Origin: Streptomyces sp. NBRC 110035
GTDB lineage: Bacteria > Actinomycetota > Actinomycetes > Streptomycetales > Streptomycetaceae
DNA length: 64,000 bases
Reading direction: 5' to 3'
Assembly: GCF_000829695.1 (NCBI RefSeq)
Contig: NZ_BBNN01000016.1
Location: forward strand, 62,001-126,000
The notes beneath the pieces were generated by a model. That model was given only the letters and a program-made list of their open reading frames with translations. It was not told the DNA's origin and did no database searches. Both the position numbers and the translations under genes were made by a program. Positions 17,844 through 27,700 of the stretch are shown in pieces. Position 1 is the first letter of the stretch, and each line of letters starts with the position of its first letter.

Positions 17844-18421
17844 AGGGCCTCGAACGCGTCGGTCGCGGCGCGGTGTTCGCGCACCGCGCCGGTGTGCACC
17901 TCGTAGTACCAGCCGTGCAGCCTCAGCCGCCCGGACGCCAGCCGCTGTTCGACGCACGGGTAGGAGCGCAGCCGCAGCAGCTGCGCCAGGACGTGGTGCT
18001 GCACGGCGTCGGCGCAGGCCGGGTCCGCCGCGTCGGAGACCGCTGGTTCGTCGGCGGCGTGCGCCAGCCAGTCGCGCACGGCAGGTACGGCGCCCAGGTC
18101 GTCGCCGCGCACCAGCGCGCCGATGGCCCCGCAGTGGGAGTGGCCGCAGACCACGATGTCGCTCACTCCCAGGACCTGCACGGCGTACTCGACGGTGGCG
18201 GCCTCGGCGGTGGGGTGCCCGGAGGCGTACGGCGGGACGATGTTGCCCGCGGTACGCAGCTCGAAGAGCTCGCCGGGCCGGGCGCCCGTGATCAGGGCCG
18301 GTACGACCCGGGAGTCGGAACAGGTGATGAACAGGACGTCGGGGGACTGACCCTCGGCGAGGCGGGCGAACTCCTCAGGGCGCTGACCGAATGTGCGGGC
18401 GTTGTCGATGAGGGGCTGCAT
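17840..18421 (-). CDS. Beta-class carbonic anhydrase
   Basis: A 193-residue cytosolic zinc enzyme interconverting CO2 and bicarbonate. Zn ligands are Cys34 in TCSDSRVVP, and His94 and Cys97 in CGHSHCGAI; the Asp36/Arg38 dyad is present. The ATG at 18421 has a strong upstream AGGAGGAAT; longer in-frame sequence upstream is non-coding. The stop overlaps the GTG of the SulP gene by four bases, so the two products are probably made together, the enzyme supplying or consuming the bicarbonate moved by the transporter. A long upstream region with palindromes (18422-18834) probably holds its promoter. Confidence 0.92.
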   Translation of the reverse strand: MQPLIDNARTFGQRPEEFARLAEGQSPDVLFITCSDSRVVPALITGARPGELFELRTAGNIVPPYASGHPTAEAATVEYAVQVLGVSDIVVCGHSHCGAIGALVRGDDLGAVPAVRDWLAHAADEPAVSDAADPACADAVQHHVLAQLLRLRSYPCVEQRLASGRLRLHGWYYEVHTGAVREHRAATDAFEAL

Positions 18422-18834
18422 GTGGTGATTCCTCCTGGCGCGCAGTGGGGGGCGCGTCGGACGGGCATGACAGGTGGGGAATGCGTTTTCGGGAGAATTC
18501 CCGGCCCTTGATTCACGGGCCGTATATGTGTTCGTGAAGGGCGCCGGGGTGAAGCGCGGGTAAAGGGGCGGTGAGTGCCGAGGATGTGGCCGCGGTCGCC
18601 GGACCTTGGAACATGTGTTCCTCGAGACGGTTTGCGCCTCTTGGGTGCGCCAATGGTCGGTCAATGATTGGTCAAGAAACACGTTAACCCTGCAAAGGCC
18701 TTTGCAGGGTTAAATCGATGTTCGGCGCGGGAAGGTGCCTGAAAAAAAGAGGTGGGATGGCCTGAAAAGGCTCTCACCCGGAGGGGCGACCGGGCGTCGG
18801 GCTCCGCGGGTCACGGGGGCACCGGGTCACGGGG
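18422..18834. promoter_or_regulatory. 413-base intergenic region between carbonic anhydrase and zapE
   Basis: No gene is seen. The region is less GC-rich than its surroundings. It holds two TTGACC-type repeats on the minus strand (18661-18676) and a GGAACA-TG-TGTTCC inverted repeat (18608-18621). It also holds the perfect 30-base palindrome at 18684-18713 and, on the minus strand, a run of seven T residues after a GCCT/AGGC hairpin (18736-18770 area). It must carry the zapE terminator and the carbonic anhydrase promoter. Confidence 0.6.
18684..18713. repeat. Perfect 30-base palindrome
   Basis: TTAACCCTGCAAAGG is followed immediately by its exact reverse complement (15+15 bases, no spacer). 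It could be a terminator hairpin for zapE or for the divergent direction, or a binding site for a dimeric regulator upstream of the carbonic anhydrase-SulP operon. There is no long T run directly beside it. Confidence 0.8.
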
Positions 18835-19935
18835 TCACCGGGTTCCCGTGAGCCGGCCGGCGTCCCGGGCCAGGGCGGTGAGGCGGGAGATGGCCCGGAA
18901 GTACTTCTTGCGGTAGCCGCCCTTCAGCATCTCCTCGCTGAACAACTCGTCGAACGGCAGTCCCGAGGCGAGTACGGGCACCTCGCGGTCGTAGAGCCGG
19001 TCGGCGAGGACGACCAGGCGCAGCGCCGTCGACTGGTCCGGTACCGGCCCCACACCGGTGAGGCACACGGCGCCGAGCGAGTCGGTCAGGGCACCGTACC
19101 GGCTGGGGTGCACCTTCGCGAGGTGGTCCAGCAGGTCCGCGAAGCCGTCCAGCGAGGCGCCCTCGGTGGCGTACGCCGTCCTGGTCACCAGCTCGTCGGT
19201 GTACGGCGGCGGCGCCTTCGGCAGACCGCGGTGGCGGTAGTCCTCGCCGTCGATGCGCAGGGCGCGGAAGTGGGCCGACAGGCCCTGGATCTCCCGCAGG
19301 AAGTCGGCCGAGGCGAACCGGCCCTCGCCGAGCCTGCCCGGCAGCGTGTTGGAGGTGGCGGCGAGCGCGACGCCCGCCTCGACCAGCCTGCCGAGCAGGG
19401 TGGAGACGAGGACGGTGTCGCCGGGGTCGTCCAGCTCGAACTCGTCGATGCACAGGAGCCGGTGACCGGAGAGGGTCTTCACCGTCTGCTGGAAGCCGAG
19501 GGCGCCGACCAGGTTGGTCAGCTCCACGAAGGTGCCGAACGCCTTCAGCGCGGGCTCGGCCGGGGTGGCGTGCCAGAGGGAGGCCAGCAGGTGGGTCTTG
19601 CCGACGCCGTACCCGCCGTCGAGGTAGACGCCGCGGGGGCCGGCCGGGACGGGCTTCGCCGTCTTCCTGAAGCCGAACAGCCCGCGCCTGCCGGAACCGC
19701 CGGCGGGGGCTGTGCCGAGACCCGCCGCGAAGCCCTCGAGGACGCGCACGGCCTCGGTCTGGCCGGGCCGGCCCGGGTCCGGTATGTACGTGTCGAAGCG
19801 GACCGCGTCGAACCGCGGCGGCGGCACCATCTCGGCGACCAGCCGGTCCGCGGGGACGTGCGGCTCACGGGCGCACAGGGACAGCGGGGCCGCTTCGGCT
19901 GTGACGGCGGGCCGGGATGCGGGGGAGGAGGACAC
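18835..19935 (-). CDS. zapE: Cell division protein ZapE (AFG1-like AAA ATPase)
   Basis: A 366-residue P-loop ATPase of the ZapE/LACE1 family. Walker A is GGYGVGKT at residues 107-114 (preceded by GVYLD) and Walker B is CIDEFELDD. The sensor region includes ATSNTLPGRLGEGRF, and FDELFSEEML is near the C-terminus. ZapE modulates Z-ring stability in E. coli; its role in actinobacteria is inferred. The start ATG at 19935 is separated by 37 bases from the divergent pyrimidine-reductase gene, so the promoters overlap. Confidence 0.9.
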   Translation of the reverse strand: MSSSPASRPAVTAEAAPLSLCAREPHVPADRLVAEMVPPPRFDAVRFDTYIPDPGRPGQTEAVRVLEGFAAGLGTAPAGGSGRRGLFGFRKTAKPVPAGPRGVYLDGGYGVGKTHLLASLWHATPAEPALKAFGTFVELTNLVGALGFQQTVKTLSGHRLLCIDEFELDDPGDTVLVSTLLGRLVEAGVALAATSNTLPGRLGEGRFASADFLREIQGLSAHFRALRIDGEDYRHRGLPKAPPPYTDELVTRTAYATEGASLDGFADLLDHLAKVHPSRYGALTDSLGAVCLTGVGPVPDQSTALRLVVLADRLYDREVPVLASGLPFDELFSEEMLKGGYRKKYFRAISRLTALARDAGRLTGTR

Positions 19936-19972
19936 GCTTCCTCATACTACGGGGCGTGGAACACTGCAGTTC

Positions 19973-20800
19973 ATGCGACGCCTGTTCCCCGTGATCGACG
20001 AAACAGCAGTTCCCTCGGCGAGTGCCGGTGCGGCCGGCGACGGCGCGGGAGCCGCGCAGGACGGTGGCCGGGAGTGGAGCCTGGCCGAACTGGCGGCCGC
20101 GTACGCCTACCCGGAGCCGGAGCCCGGTGGGGGCCGGCGGCCGTGGCTGCGGGCCAACATGGTGTCGACGCTCGACGGCGCCGCCCAGCACGAGGGCCGC
20201 TCGCAACCCATCTCCAGCCCGGCCGACATGCGGGTCTTCGGCACGCTGCGGGCCCTCGCGGACGTCGTGCTCGTCGGTGCGGAAACGGTTCGCCAGGAGG
20301 GCTACCGTCCGGCACGCGCGCGTGCCGGGTTCGCGGCGGCGCGGGAAGCCGCCGGGCAGGGGCCGGCGGCGGCGATCGCGGTCGTCTCCGCGAGCCTGGA
20401 CCTGGACTTCTCCCTGCCGCTGTTCACCTCCCCGCTGGTGCCCACCCTGATCCTCGCCGGCGCCGCCGCGCCCCCGGCCCGGGCCGCCGCCGCCGAGGCG
20501 GCCGGGGCCCGGGTCGTGACCGCCGGGGAGGGCGCCGGCGTGGATCCGGCGCGGGCGGTCCGGGAACTCGCGCGGCTGGGGCACACCCGGCTGCTGACCG
20601 AGGGCGGCCCGCGGCTGCTGGGGCAGCTGGTGGCGGCCGGTGTGCTGGACGAGCTCTGTCTGACCGTCGCCCCGATGCTCACCGCGGGTGACGCTCAGCG
20701 CATTGCCGGTGGCCCCTCTGTGACACTTCCGCGGCGTTTCACGCTGAAGGCGATGTTGGAGGAGGACGGTTTCCTGTTCACGCGGTACACGCGGTCCTGA
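19973..20800 (+). CDS. Pyrimidine reductase family protein (RibD C-terminal-like)
   Basis: A 275-residue dihydrofolate-reductase-fold protein, start ATG 19973. The substrate/NADPH-binding pattern includes LRANMVSTLDGAA (about 61-73), VLVGAETVRQEGYRP (about 98-112), a VVTAGEG loop and LLTEGGPRLLGQLVAAGVLDELCLTVAP (about 205-232), the signature of RibG/RibD reductase domains. No deaminase domain is fused, so it resembles stand-alone actinobacterial RibD_C proteins whose natural substrate may be a riboflavin intermediate or another pteridine. It is divergent from zapE. Confidence 0.85.
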   Translation: MRRLFPVIDETAVPSASAGAAGDGAGAAQDGGREWSLAELAAAYAYPEPEPGGGRRPWLRANMVSTLDGAAQHEGRSQPISSPADMRVFGTLRALADVVLVGAETVRQEGYRPARARAGFAAAREAAGQGPAAAIAVVSASLDLDFSLPLFTSPLVPTLILAGAAAPPARAAAAEAAGARVVTAGEGAGVDPARAVRELARLGHTRLLTEGGPRLLGQLVAAGVLDELCLTVAPMLTAGDAQRIAGGPSVTLPRRFTLKAMLEEDGFLFTRYTRS

Positions 20801-21042
20801 GGGGACCGGGCGGACCCGGACTCTCCGGCGGTGTCCGGGAGCGCCCAGGGGAGTCCGGAAGTGCGTTCGAGGATGACCGCTGGTCCGGTCATCGGCGGAA
20901 TGTTCTGTTCCGCTTGGTGTCGCGGTGGGCAGACTGACTCCGGCAGTGCCCGTGCGAACACGGGGCAGGATGGTTTCCGCAGGGCCCGGCTCGGCCCACG
21001 GGGAGAGAGGGCCCACGGCCCTCCGACGAGAAGGGGCGCCTG

Positions 21043-21516
21043 GTGTTCACAAGCGTACTGATGATCGAGAAGGCCCTGACGTCCGCCGACGTGGAGTTCG
21101 TCACCACCTTGCACGGCGACGACGCGGTCACCTTCCAGGTGCTGCTCCAGCCGCGCGGAGAGCAGGCGGACCGGCTGCTCCGGGCCATCGACGACGTGGC
21201 CCTCGGCGAGCTCGACGACGCCGTCCGCGAGGGGGAGACCCCCGAGGGCGAGGAGGCCATGACCATGGGGGAGCGGGCCCTGGAGGTGTCCCTGCAGGCC
21301 CTGCGCGCCGCCGGTCACCGGGCCGAGGGCCGGCTGATCGAGGACCACCCCCTGGACGCGCTGAGAACGATGGTCCAGGAGGCGGAGGCGGACGAGGTGA
21401 TCGTGCTCACCGACCCGCACTACGTGGAGGAGTTCTTCCACCGCGACTGGGCCTCCCGGGCCCGGCACAAGGTGGGGGTGCCGGTCCTGAAACTGTTCTC
21501 GCACAGCAAGGCATAG
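21043..21516 (+). CDS. Conserved actinobacterial protein of unknown function
   Basis: A 157-residue protein starting at GTG 21043 (AAGGGG nearby; ATG 21061 is an alternative). It has an N-terminal alpha/beta unit rich in Glu/Asp and a C-terminal region reminiscent of a universal-stress-protein half: EADEVIVLTDPHYVEEFFHRDWASRARHKVGVPVL resembles the nucleotide-binding C-terminus of that fold. From memory, orthologues are often labelled indole-3-glycerol phosphate synthase. The length and motifs do not fit a TrpC TIM barrel, so that name should not be used. It lies just upstream of murC on the same strand. Confidence 0.8.
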   Translation: MFTSVLMIEKALTSADVEFVTTLHGDDAVTFQVLLQPRGEQADRLLRAIDDVALGELDDAVREGETPEGEEAMTMGERALEVSLQALRAAGHRAEGRLIEDHPLDALRTMVQEAEADEVIVLTDPHYVEEFFHRDWASRARHKVGVPVLKLFSHSKA

Positions 21517-21579
21517 GGTGGGGCGGCGCCTTCCCGCGAGGGCGCGAAGACAACTCGTCACCACTGGGGAGAGACACGC

Positions 21580-22968
<1,389 letters not shown>

Positions 22969-23017
22969 GCAGCGTCGGAGCAGGACGCCGACGTGGGAAT
23001 GGAAGGGCTGGAGGCTC

Positions 23018-23425
23018 ATGTCGTACGACGTGGAGAAGCCGGACGAACAGTGGCGCGCGGAGCTGTCGCCGTCCGAGTACGCCGTTCTGCGCCAGGCGGC
23101 CACGGAGCCGGCCTTCACCGGCGAGTACACCGACACCAAGACCGAGGGTGTCTACTCGTGCCGTGCCTGCGGTGCCGAACTGTTCACCTCGGGGACCAAG
23201 TTCGAGTCGCACTGCGGCTGGCCCTCGTTCTACGACCCGCGGGACTCCGACGCGGTCGAACTGGTCGAGGACCGGTCGCACGGCATGGTGCGCACCGAGG
23301 TGCGCTGCTCCCGCTGCGGCTCCCACCTCGGGCACGTGTTCGAGGGTGAGGGGTATGCGACACCCACGGACCAGCGGTACTGCATCAACAGCGTCTCGCT
23401 GAAGCTGCAGCCCACCGAGAGCTGA
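23018..23425 (+). CDS. msrB: Peptide-methionine (R)-S-oxide reductase
   Basis: A 135-residue MsrB. The catalytic Cys is C122 in RYCINSVSLKL, the likely resolving Cys is C66 in HCGWPSF, and the structural zinc is held by C48/C51 (CRAC) and C97/C100 (CSRC). It reduces methionine-R-sulfoxide in proteins at the expense of thioredoxin. It starts 49 bases after murC and may share its transcript. Confidence 0.96.
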   Translation: MSYDVEKPDEQWRAELSPSEYAVLRQAATEPAFTGEYTDTKTEGVYSCRACGAELFTSGTKFESHCGWPSFYDPRDSDAVELVEDRSHGMVRTEVRCSRCGSHLGHVFEGEGYATPTDQRYCINSVSLKLQPTES

Positions 23426-23449
23426 TCCCCACACGGCGCATCGCGCCGA

Positions 23450-23489
23450 CGCGGAGGGGCCGCCGGGAAGCCCCGGCGGCCCCTCCGCG
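23450..23489. terminator. Strong bidirectional hairpin terminator
   Basis: An 18-base perfect stem (23450-23467 with 23472-23489) closed by a 4-base loop, lying between the convergent msrB and membrane-protein genes. Confidence 0.8.
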
Positions 23490-23506
23490 GTTCCCGGCGT
23501 CCCGCC

Positions 23507-24883
23507 CTACCATCCGGTGCGCAGCAGATGGTTGAGGAGCAGGGCGAGGACCGCCTGACCGGCGAGCCAGGCGCGCGGGGCGGGCAGCAGGGCACCGGCG
23601 GGGAGCAGCCAGAACACGAACGGCAGCCAGATGCGCTCCGTCTCCGCCTTGCTCATCCCGGACAGGTCGGCGATCAACAGCGCGAGCAGCGCCGACAGCA
23701 CCAGCAGGGCCAGGGACCCGGTGAGCGGGGCGGGCCGCCGCCGGACCGGCAGTCCACTCCCGCACCGGCGCAGTCCGGCCACCGTGGCGGGGCCGGCGAC
23801 CAGCACCGTGCAGGCGAGGTTCGCCCAGACCCAGTACGCATAGGGCCGTACCCCGCCCGACCCCTGGTGGTAGCGGGTCACCAGCAGCCGGTACGCCTCC
23901 CACCAGTCGAAGCCCAGCACGGTGAACACCACCGGTACGACCAGGAACCCGGCGGCCAGCGGGAGCAGCAGCCGGGGCAGCCGACGCCACTCCCACCCGC
24001 CCAGCAGCAGGACCGCCGAGCCGATCACCGCGAACAGCGTCAGCCCGTACGACAGGTACACGGTCACTCCGAACAGCAGCCCCGATCCCAGACCCGTGCG
24101 GACCGGCCGGTGCCCCGTCACGGAGAGGGCGAGCAGGGCGACGGCCCAGGCGGCGACGGCGGTGAAGTAGCCGTCGGCGGACGTGCCCACCCACACCGCG
24201 GCCGGGGCGAGCACCAGGAACGGTGCGGCACGCCGGGCCAGTGACTCCTCGGTGAGCGCGCGCACGGCGACCAGGACCGCCACCGCCGCCGTGGTGCCGA
24301 CGGTGATGCAGAAGGCACCGGCCCAGCCTCCGCCGCCCAGGCCGATCCGGTCGAGCAGGACGAAGGTGAGAGTCGCGCCCGGGGGATGCCCGGCGACATG
24401 GGCGGGCCAGTTGTCCGGGGCGTCGAGCAGGATGTGCCCGCTGAAGCCGCGCAGGGCGGCGGGGACGTCCTGGAAGCGGTCGACGGCCCGCAGGTACTCG
24501 TGCTGTGTCGTCAACTGCTCGGCGACGCCCCGGAACCAGCCGTCGACGAGGGCGAGCGACCACGTCCAGGCCAGCGACGCCCCCCACACCGTGAGCAGCA
24601 GCGGCCGCCAGGACAGGCGGGCCGCCAGGGACGGGCCGTACGCCACCACGGCCGCCGCCACGAGCAGCGCGGCCGGCGTGCCCGGACCGACGTGCGGCGC
24701 CCACTGCGCCAGCAGCGGCGGCAGACCGACGCGCAGCGTGCCGTCGCGGCGCTGGAGAACGTCGCCGACCAGTACGGCGGCCAGGACGAGCAGCGCGGCC
24801 GCCGCGACCGCGGCGAGATCACGGGCGGGGCCGTGCCGGCCGGCGGGAGGGGCGGGGCGGACGGGGGGAAGGTCGCGGGTCAC
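23507..24883 (-). CDS. Multi-spanning membrane protein, GT-C/mannosyltransferase-like
   Basis: A 458-residue integral membrane protein with roughly ten to twelve hydrophobic segments. After the first two helices comes a long extracellular-type loop containing TTQHEYLRAVDRFQDVP and then HPPGATLTFVLLDR. The overall plan (acidic/aromatic first loop, Pro-rich NWPAHVAGHPPGA, many helices) resembles polyprenyl-phosphate-sugar-dependent GT-C transferases, but no clear catalytic Asp-Glu/Asp-Asp motif was recognised. It is divergent from the molybdopterin oxidoreductase gene and converges on msrB. The GT assignment is tentative; hypothetical integral membrane protein is the safe label. Confidence 0.75.
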   Translation of the reverse strand: MTRDLPPVRPAPPAGRHGPARDLAAVAAAALLVLAAVLVGDVLQRRDGTLRVGLPPLLAQWAPHVGPGTPAALLVAAAVVAYGPSLAARLSWRPLLLTVWGASLAWTWSLALVDGWFRGVAEQLTTQHEYLRAVDRFQDVPAALRGFSGHILLDAPDNWPAHVAGHPPGATLTFVLLDRIGLGGGGWAGAFCITVGTTAAVAVLVAVRALTEESLARRAAPFLVLAPAAVWVGTSADGYFTAVAAWAVALLALSVTGHRPVRTGLGSGLLFGVTVYLSYGLTLFAVIGSAVLLLGGWEWRRLPRLLLPLAAGFLVVPVVFTVLGFDWWEAYRLLVTRYHQGSGGVRPYAYWVWANLACTVLVAGPATVAGLRRCGSGLPVRRRPAPLTGSLALLVLSALLALLIADLSGMSKAETERIWLPFVFWLLPAGALLPAPRAWLAGQAVLALLLNHLLRTGW

Positions 24884-24996
24884 GCCGTCACGCTAGGCCG
24901 GACGCCCTCCGCCGGGCGGCTGACGAGCGCGGACGTCAGGGTTTCGTCATCGTTCGCGGACCCTTTCCGGGGGCGCTCCGGACCTACGGTCGGGGC

Positions 24997-26313
24997 ATGG
25001 CACGGTCATCACGGTCCTCCCTCCCCGCCGGCCGCCCCGCCGCTCCGCGGCGCGGCGGCATCCCGCGTGGTCCGTTCTCGCCGGGCTTCTGGCGCAGTCC
25101 GGTGCGCGGCGCCCGGTTCACCTCGGTGCTCGGGCTGGTACTCCTCGTGGGCCTCACGGTCCTGTTCCTGACGGGACTCCTGTCGTACGCCGCGTACAAC
25201 CCGAACCTGTCACCGGTGAACGACAAGACCCCCGGCAAGGGGATCCTCGGCTTCTACCTCTTCTCCTGGCCGACCGACCCGCCCTGGCTCTACCGGCTCA
25301 CCCAGGGCCTCCACGTCACGCTCGGGCTCGCCCTCGTCCCGGTGCTGCTGGCCAAGCTGTGGTCGGTGGTGCCCGGACTGTTCACCCTCCCGCCGGCCCG
25401 CTCGGTCACCCACGCCCTGGAGCGGACCTCGCTGCTCCTCCTCGTCGGCGGCGCGCTGTTCGAGTTCGTCACGGGCATCCTCAACGTCCAGCTCGACTAC
25501 CTCTTCCCCGGTTCCTTCTACGCGCTGCACTTCTACGGTGCCTGGGTGTTCTTCGGCGCGTTCGTCGTCCACGCGGTGCTGAAGACACCGCCGGCACTGC
25601 GCAATCTGAGGCAGATGCGGGAGGAACGGAAGGGCGAGGAGGACCGCACCGACCGTACCGACGACCTGGCGGCTCCCGAGCCGGATCCACCGACCGTCTC
25701 GCGGCGCGGGGCGCTGGGGCTGGTCGGCGGCGGTTCGCTGCTGCTGTTCGCCACCTCCGCCGGACGCAGCTTCGACGGGCCGCTGCGCCGGACCGCCGTC
25801 CTCACCCCGCACGGCGGTCCCGAGCCCGGCACCGGACCGAACGCCTTCCAGATCAACAAGACGGCCGCGTACGCCGGTATCCGCCCGGCCGAGACGAGCG
25901 AGGAGGCCTGGCGGCTGGAGGTCGCCGGACCCACCGGCACCGTCGTCCGGCTGGACCGCGCCGGTCTGCTCGCCCTGCCGCAGCACAGCGCGGCGCTGCC
26001 CATCGCCTGCGTGGAGGGCTGGTCCACCTCGGACCAGTGGTGGCGGGGCGTACGGCTGCGGGACCTCGCCGCGCTCGTCGGCCACGACGACCCGGTCGAC
26101 GTGTTCGTGGAGTCGCTGCAGCGCCGTGGCGCCTTCCGCCGCGCCGCGCTGCGCGCCAACCAGGTTGCCGACCCGCGCTCCCTGCTGGCTCTGTCCGTCA
26201 ACGGCGGGGAACTGTCCCCCGACCACGGCCACCCGGCGCGCGTCATCGTCCCCGGCGCGCCCGGCGTGCTCACCACCAAGTGGGTCGCCCGGCTGACCTT
26301 CGGCGACCTGTGA
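24997..26313 (+). CDS. Cytochrome b561-like membrane domain fused to a molybdopterin (sulfite-oxidase-fold) domain
   Basis: A 438-residue membrane oxidoreductase. The N-terminal part (about 40-205) has four transmembrane helices; the His residues in RLTQGLHVTLGLAL and YALHFYGAWVFFGAFVVHAVL may ligate heme. A twin-arginine-like SRRGALGLVGGGSLLLF sequence (about 228-244) precedes the molybdopterin domain (about 270-438). The conserved molybdenum ligand Cys is in PIACVEGWSTSDQW, and the end reads GVLTTKWVARL as in SUOX-fold enzymes. The substrate is unknown. It is followed 13 bases later by a small membrane protein. Confidence 0.87.
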   Translation: MARSSRSSLPAGRPAAPRRGGIPRGPFSPGFWRSPVRGARFTSVLGLVLLVGLTVLFLTGLLSYAAYNPNLSPVNDKTPGKGILGFYLFSWPTDPPWLYRLTQGLHVTLGLALVPVLLAKLWSVVPGLFTLPPARSVTHALERTSLLLLVGGALFEFVTGILNVQLDYLFPGSFYALHFYGAWVFFGAFVVHAVLKTPPALRNLRQMREERKGEEDRTDRTDDLAAPEPDPPTVSRRGALGLVGGGSLLLFATSAGRSFDGPLRRTAVLTPHGGPEPGTGPNAFQINKTAAYAGIRPAETSEEAWRLEVAGPTGTVVRLDRAGLLALPQHSAALPIACVEGWSTSDQWWRGVRLRDLAALVGHDDPVDVFVESLQRRGAFRRAALRANQVADPRSLLALSVNGGELSPDHGHPARVIVPGAPGVLTTKWVARLTFGDL

Positions 26314-26326
26314 GGAGCGCTGCCCG

Positions 26327-26866
26327 ATGACACCGTCCACGCGGTCCACGCGGTCCACGCGAGCAACGGCACGGCTCCGGCCGGTGCTCGGCAGTCCTCT
26401 CCGCCTCCTCCTGCTGCTCTGCTCGTTCGCCCTGTGCGGGTACGCGGGGGTGCGGCTGCTCGACGGCGACTGGTTCCTGATCGCCCTGTGGTTCGTGGGC
26501 GCGGCCGTGCTCCACGACCTGGTGCTGCTGCCGCTGTACGCGACGGCCGACCGCCTGCTGGTGAGGAGCGCCGGCCGGCACCGGGAGGGGGTGAACCACG
26601 TACGGGTGCCGGCCGCCCTGTCGGGCCTGCTGCTGCTCGTGTGGTTCCCGCTGATCACCGGCAGGGTCTCGGAGCGCTACGCCGGTGCCACGGGGCTGTC
26701 CGCCGACGGCTACGCGACCCGCTGGCTGATTCTCACGGCCGTCCTGTTCGGCGGCTCGGCGGTCCTGTTCGCGGTACGGGCGCGGAGGCGGGGACACGGG
26801 CCGGTACGGCGCCGGCGGCGTGGGCCGGTGGCGGACGGGACCCCACCGCCGTCCGCCGACGGCTGA
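26327..26866 (+). CDS. Small membrane protein co-transcribed with the molybdopterin oxidoreductase
   Basis: A 179-residue protein with four predicted transmembrane segments (RLLLLLCSFALCGYAGV, LIALWFVGAAVLHDLVLLPLY, AALSGLLLLVWFPLITG and WLILTAVLFGGSAVLFAV). The N-terminus contains a Ser-Thr-Arg triplet repeated from a 9-base tandem repeat (MTPSTRSTRSTR). The C-terminus is Arg/Pro-rich and cytosolic. It starts 13 bases after the oxidoreductase gene, so it is probably an accessory membrane subunit; no recognised family. Confidence 0.8.
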   Translation: MTPSTRSTRSTRATARLRPVLGSPLRLLLLLCSFALCGYAGVRLLDGDWFLIALWFVGAAVLHDLVLLPLYATADRLLVRSAGRHREGVNHVRVPAALSGLLLLVWFPLITGRVSERYAGATGLSADGYATRWLILTAVLFGGSAVLFAVRARRRGHGPVRRRRRGPVADGTPPPSADG

Positions 26867-26881
26867 CGGGCGGGGCCGGGC

Positions 26882-26933
26882 CGGACGAGGGCGGGTGGCG
26901 AGGTGCCGGACCCCGGCCGCCCGCCCTCGTCCG
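26882..26933. terminator. Hairpin between converging genes
   Basis: Fourteen-base arms CGGACGAGGGCGGG (26882-26895) and its complement (26920-26933) with a 24-base GC-rich loop, between the membrane protein and the convergent methyltransferase. Confidence 0.6.
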
Positions 26934-26969
26934 TACGGGCTTGTCCGTACGCGCTTCTCCTTACGGGGA

Positions 26970-27641
26970 TCAGCGTACGGGCCGGTCCGGTCGGCCGGTG
27001 CGCAGCGCGACGAAGCAGCGCTCGCCCGTCGACCACCGGGCGTCGGTGCGCCAGCCCCCGTGGTCCGCGTGCCGCAGGAGGGCCGGAGTGCCGAGGCGGG
27101 CCCAGGGGAAGGCCGGGCCGGGGCTGCCGTGCGCGTCGGTGACCTGCACCAGGGCGCGTTCGTCGACGTCCGGGTGTGATGCCGTCTCGACGAGCAACAG
27201 GCCGCCTGGAAGCAGTAGTTGAGCCATCCGGGCGAGCAGGGCGGGCGGATCGCCGCCGATGCCTATGTTGCCGTCCATGAGCAGGGCGGTGCCCCAGCGG
27301 CCGGTGCCGGGCAGCGGGTCGAAGACGGAACGGCGCAGCGCCTGCCCGCCGCAGCGGACGGTCCGCTCCACCGCGGCCCCGCTGACATCGATGCCCAGGC
27401 CCCGCCTGCCCCGGGCGCACAGTGCCGCGACCAGGCGTCCGGGGCCGCAGCCCACGTCCAGCACCGTGCCCTCGCAGCGCGCGAGCACGTCCAGGTCGGC
27501 GGCGTCGGCCGCCGCGCACCACCGCTCGACGTCCAGCGGCAGCAGCCACCCGTCCGTACGGCGCAGGAACAGCGGCCCCCGGCCGGTGCGCAGGGCGTCG
27601 GAGTAGGGATCGGCGGACCAGGAGTGTTCCGGGGAGGACAT
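26970..27641 (-). CDS. Class I SAM-dependent methyltransferase
   Basis: A 223-residue cytosolic methyltransferase starting at ATG 27641. Motif I, LDVGCGPGRLVAAL (about 62-75), binds S-adenosylmethionine. The acidic end of beta-2 is in GIDVSGAAVERT, and LLMDGNIGIGGDP and LLPGGLLLVET are later motifs. The acceptor cannot be told from sequence. It is the last gene of a minus-strand run GT2-DUF2064-methyltransferase, 59 bases after the DUF2064 gene, and faces the molybdopterin oxidoreductase pair. Confidence 0.88.
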   Translation of the reverse strand: MSSPEHSWSADPYSDALRTGRGPLFLRRTDGWLLPLDVERWCAAADAADLDVLARCEGTVLDVGCGPGRLVAALCARGRRGLGIDVSGAAVERTVRCGGQALRRSVFDPLPGTGRWGTALLMDGNIGIGGDPPALLARMAQLLLPGGLLLVETASHPDVDERALVQVTDAHGSPGPAFPWARLGTPALLRHADHGGWRTDARWSTGERCFVALRTGRPDRPVR

Positions 27642-27700
27642 CCGCCGGTCGGGCGTCCGCCGAGGCGCCGTGCGTGCGGCGGCCGTCACCCGTACCGGGC

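Noticed and set aside
20947..20967. TGCC-CGTG-CGAA-CACGGGGCA hairpin upstream of the 157-residue gene as a riboswitch
   Set aside because: It is a small isolated tetraloop hairpin with no matching riboswitch architecture; at most a local mRNA structure.
21043..21516. Indole-3-glycerol phosphate synthase
   Set aside because: 157 residues without TrpC barrel motifs; the name seems inherited from database annotation.
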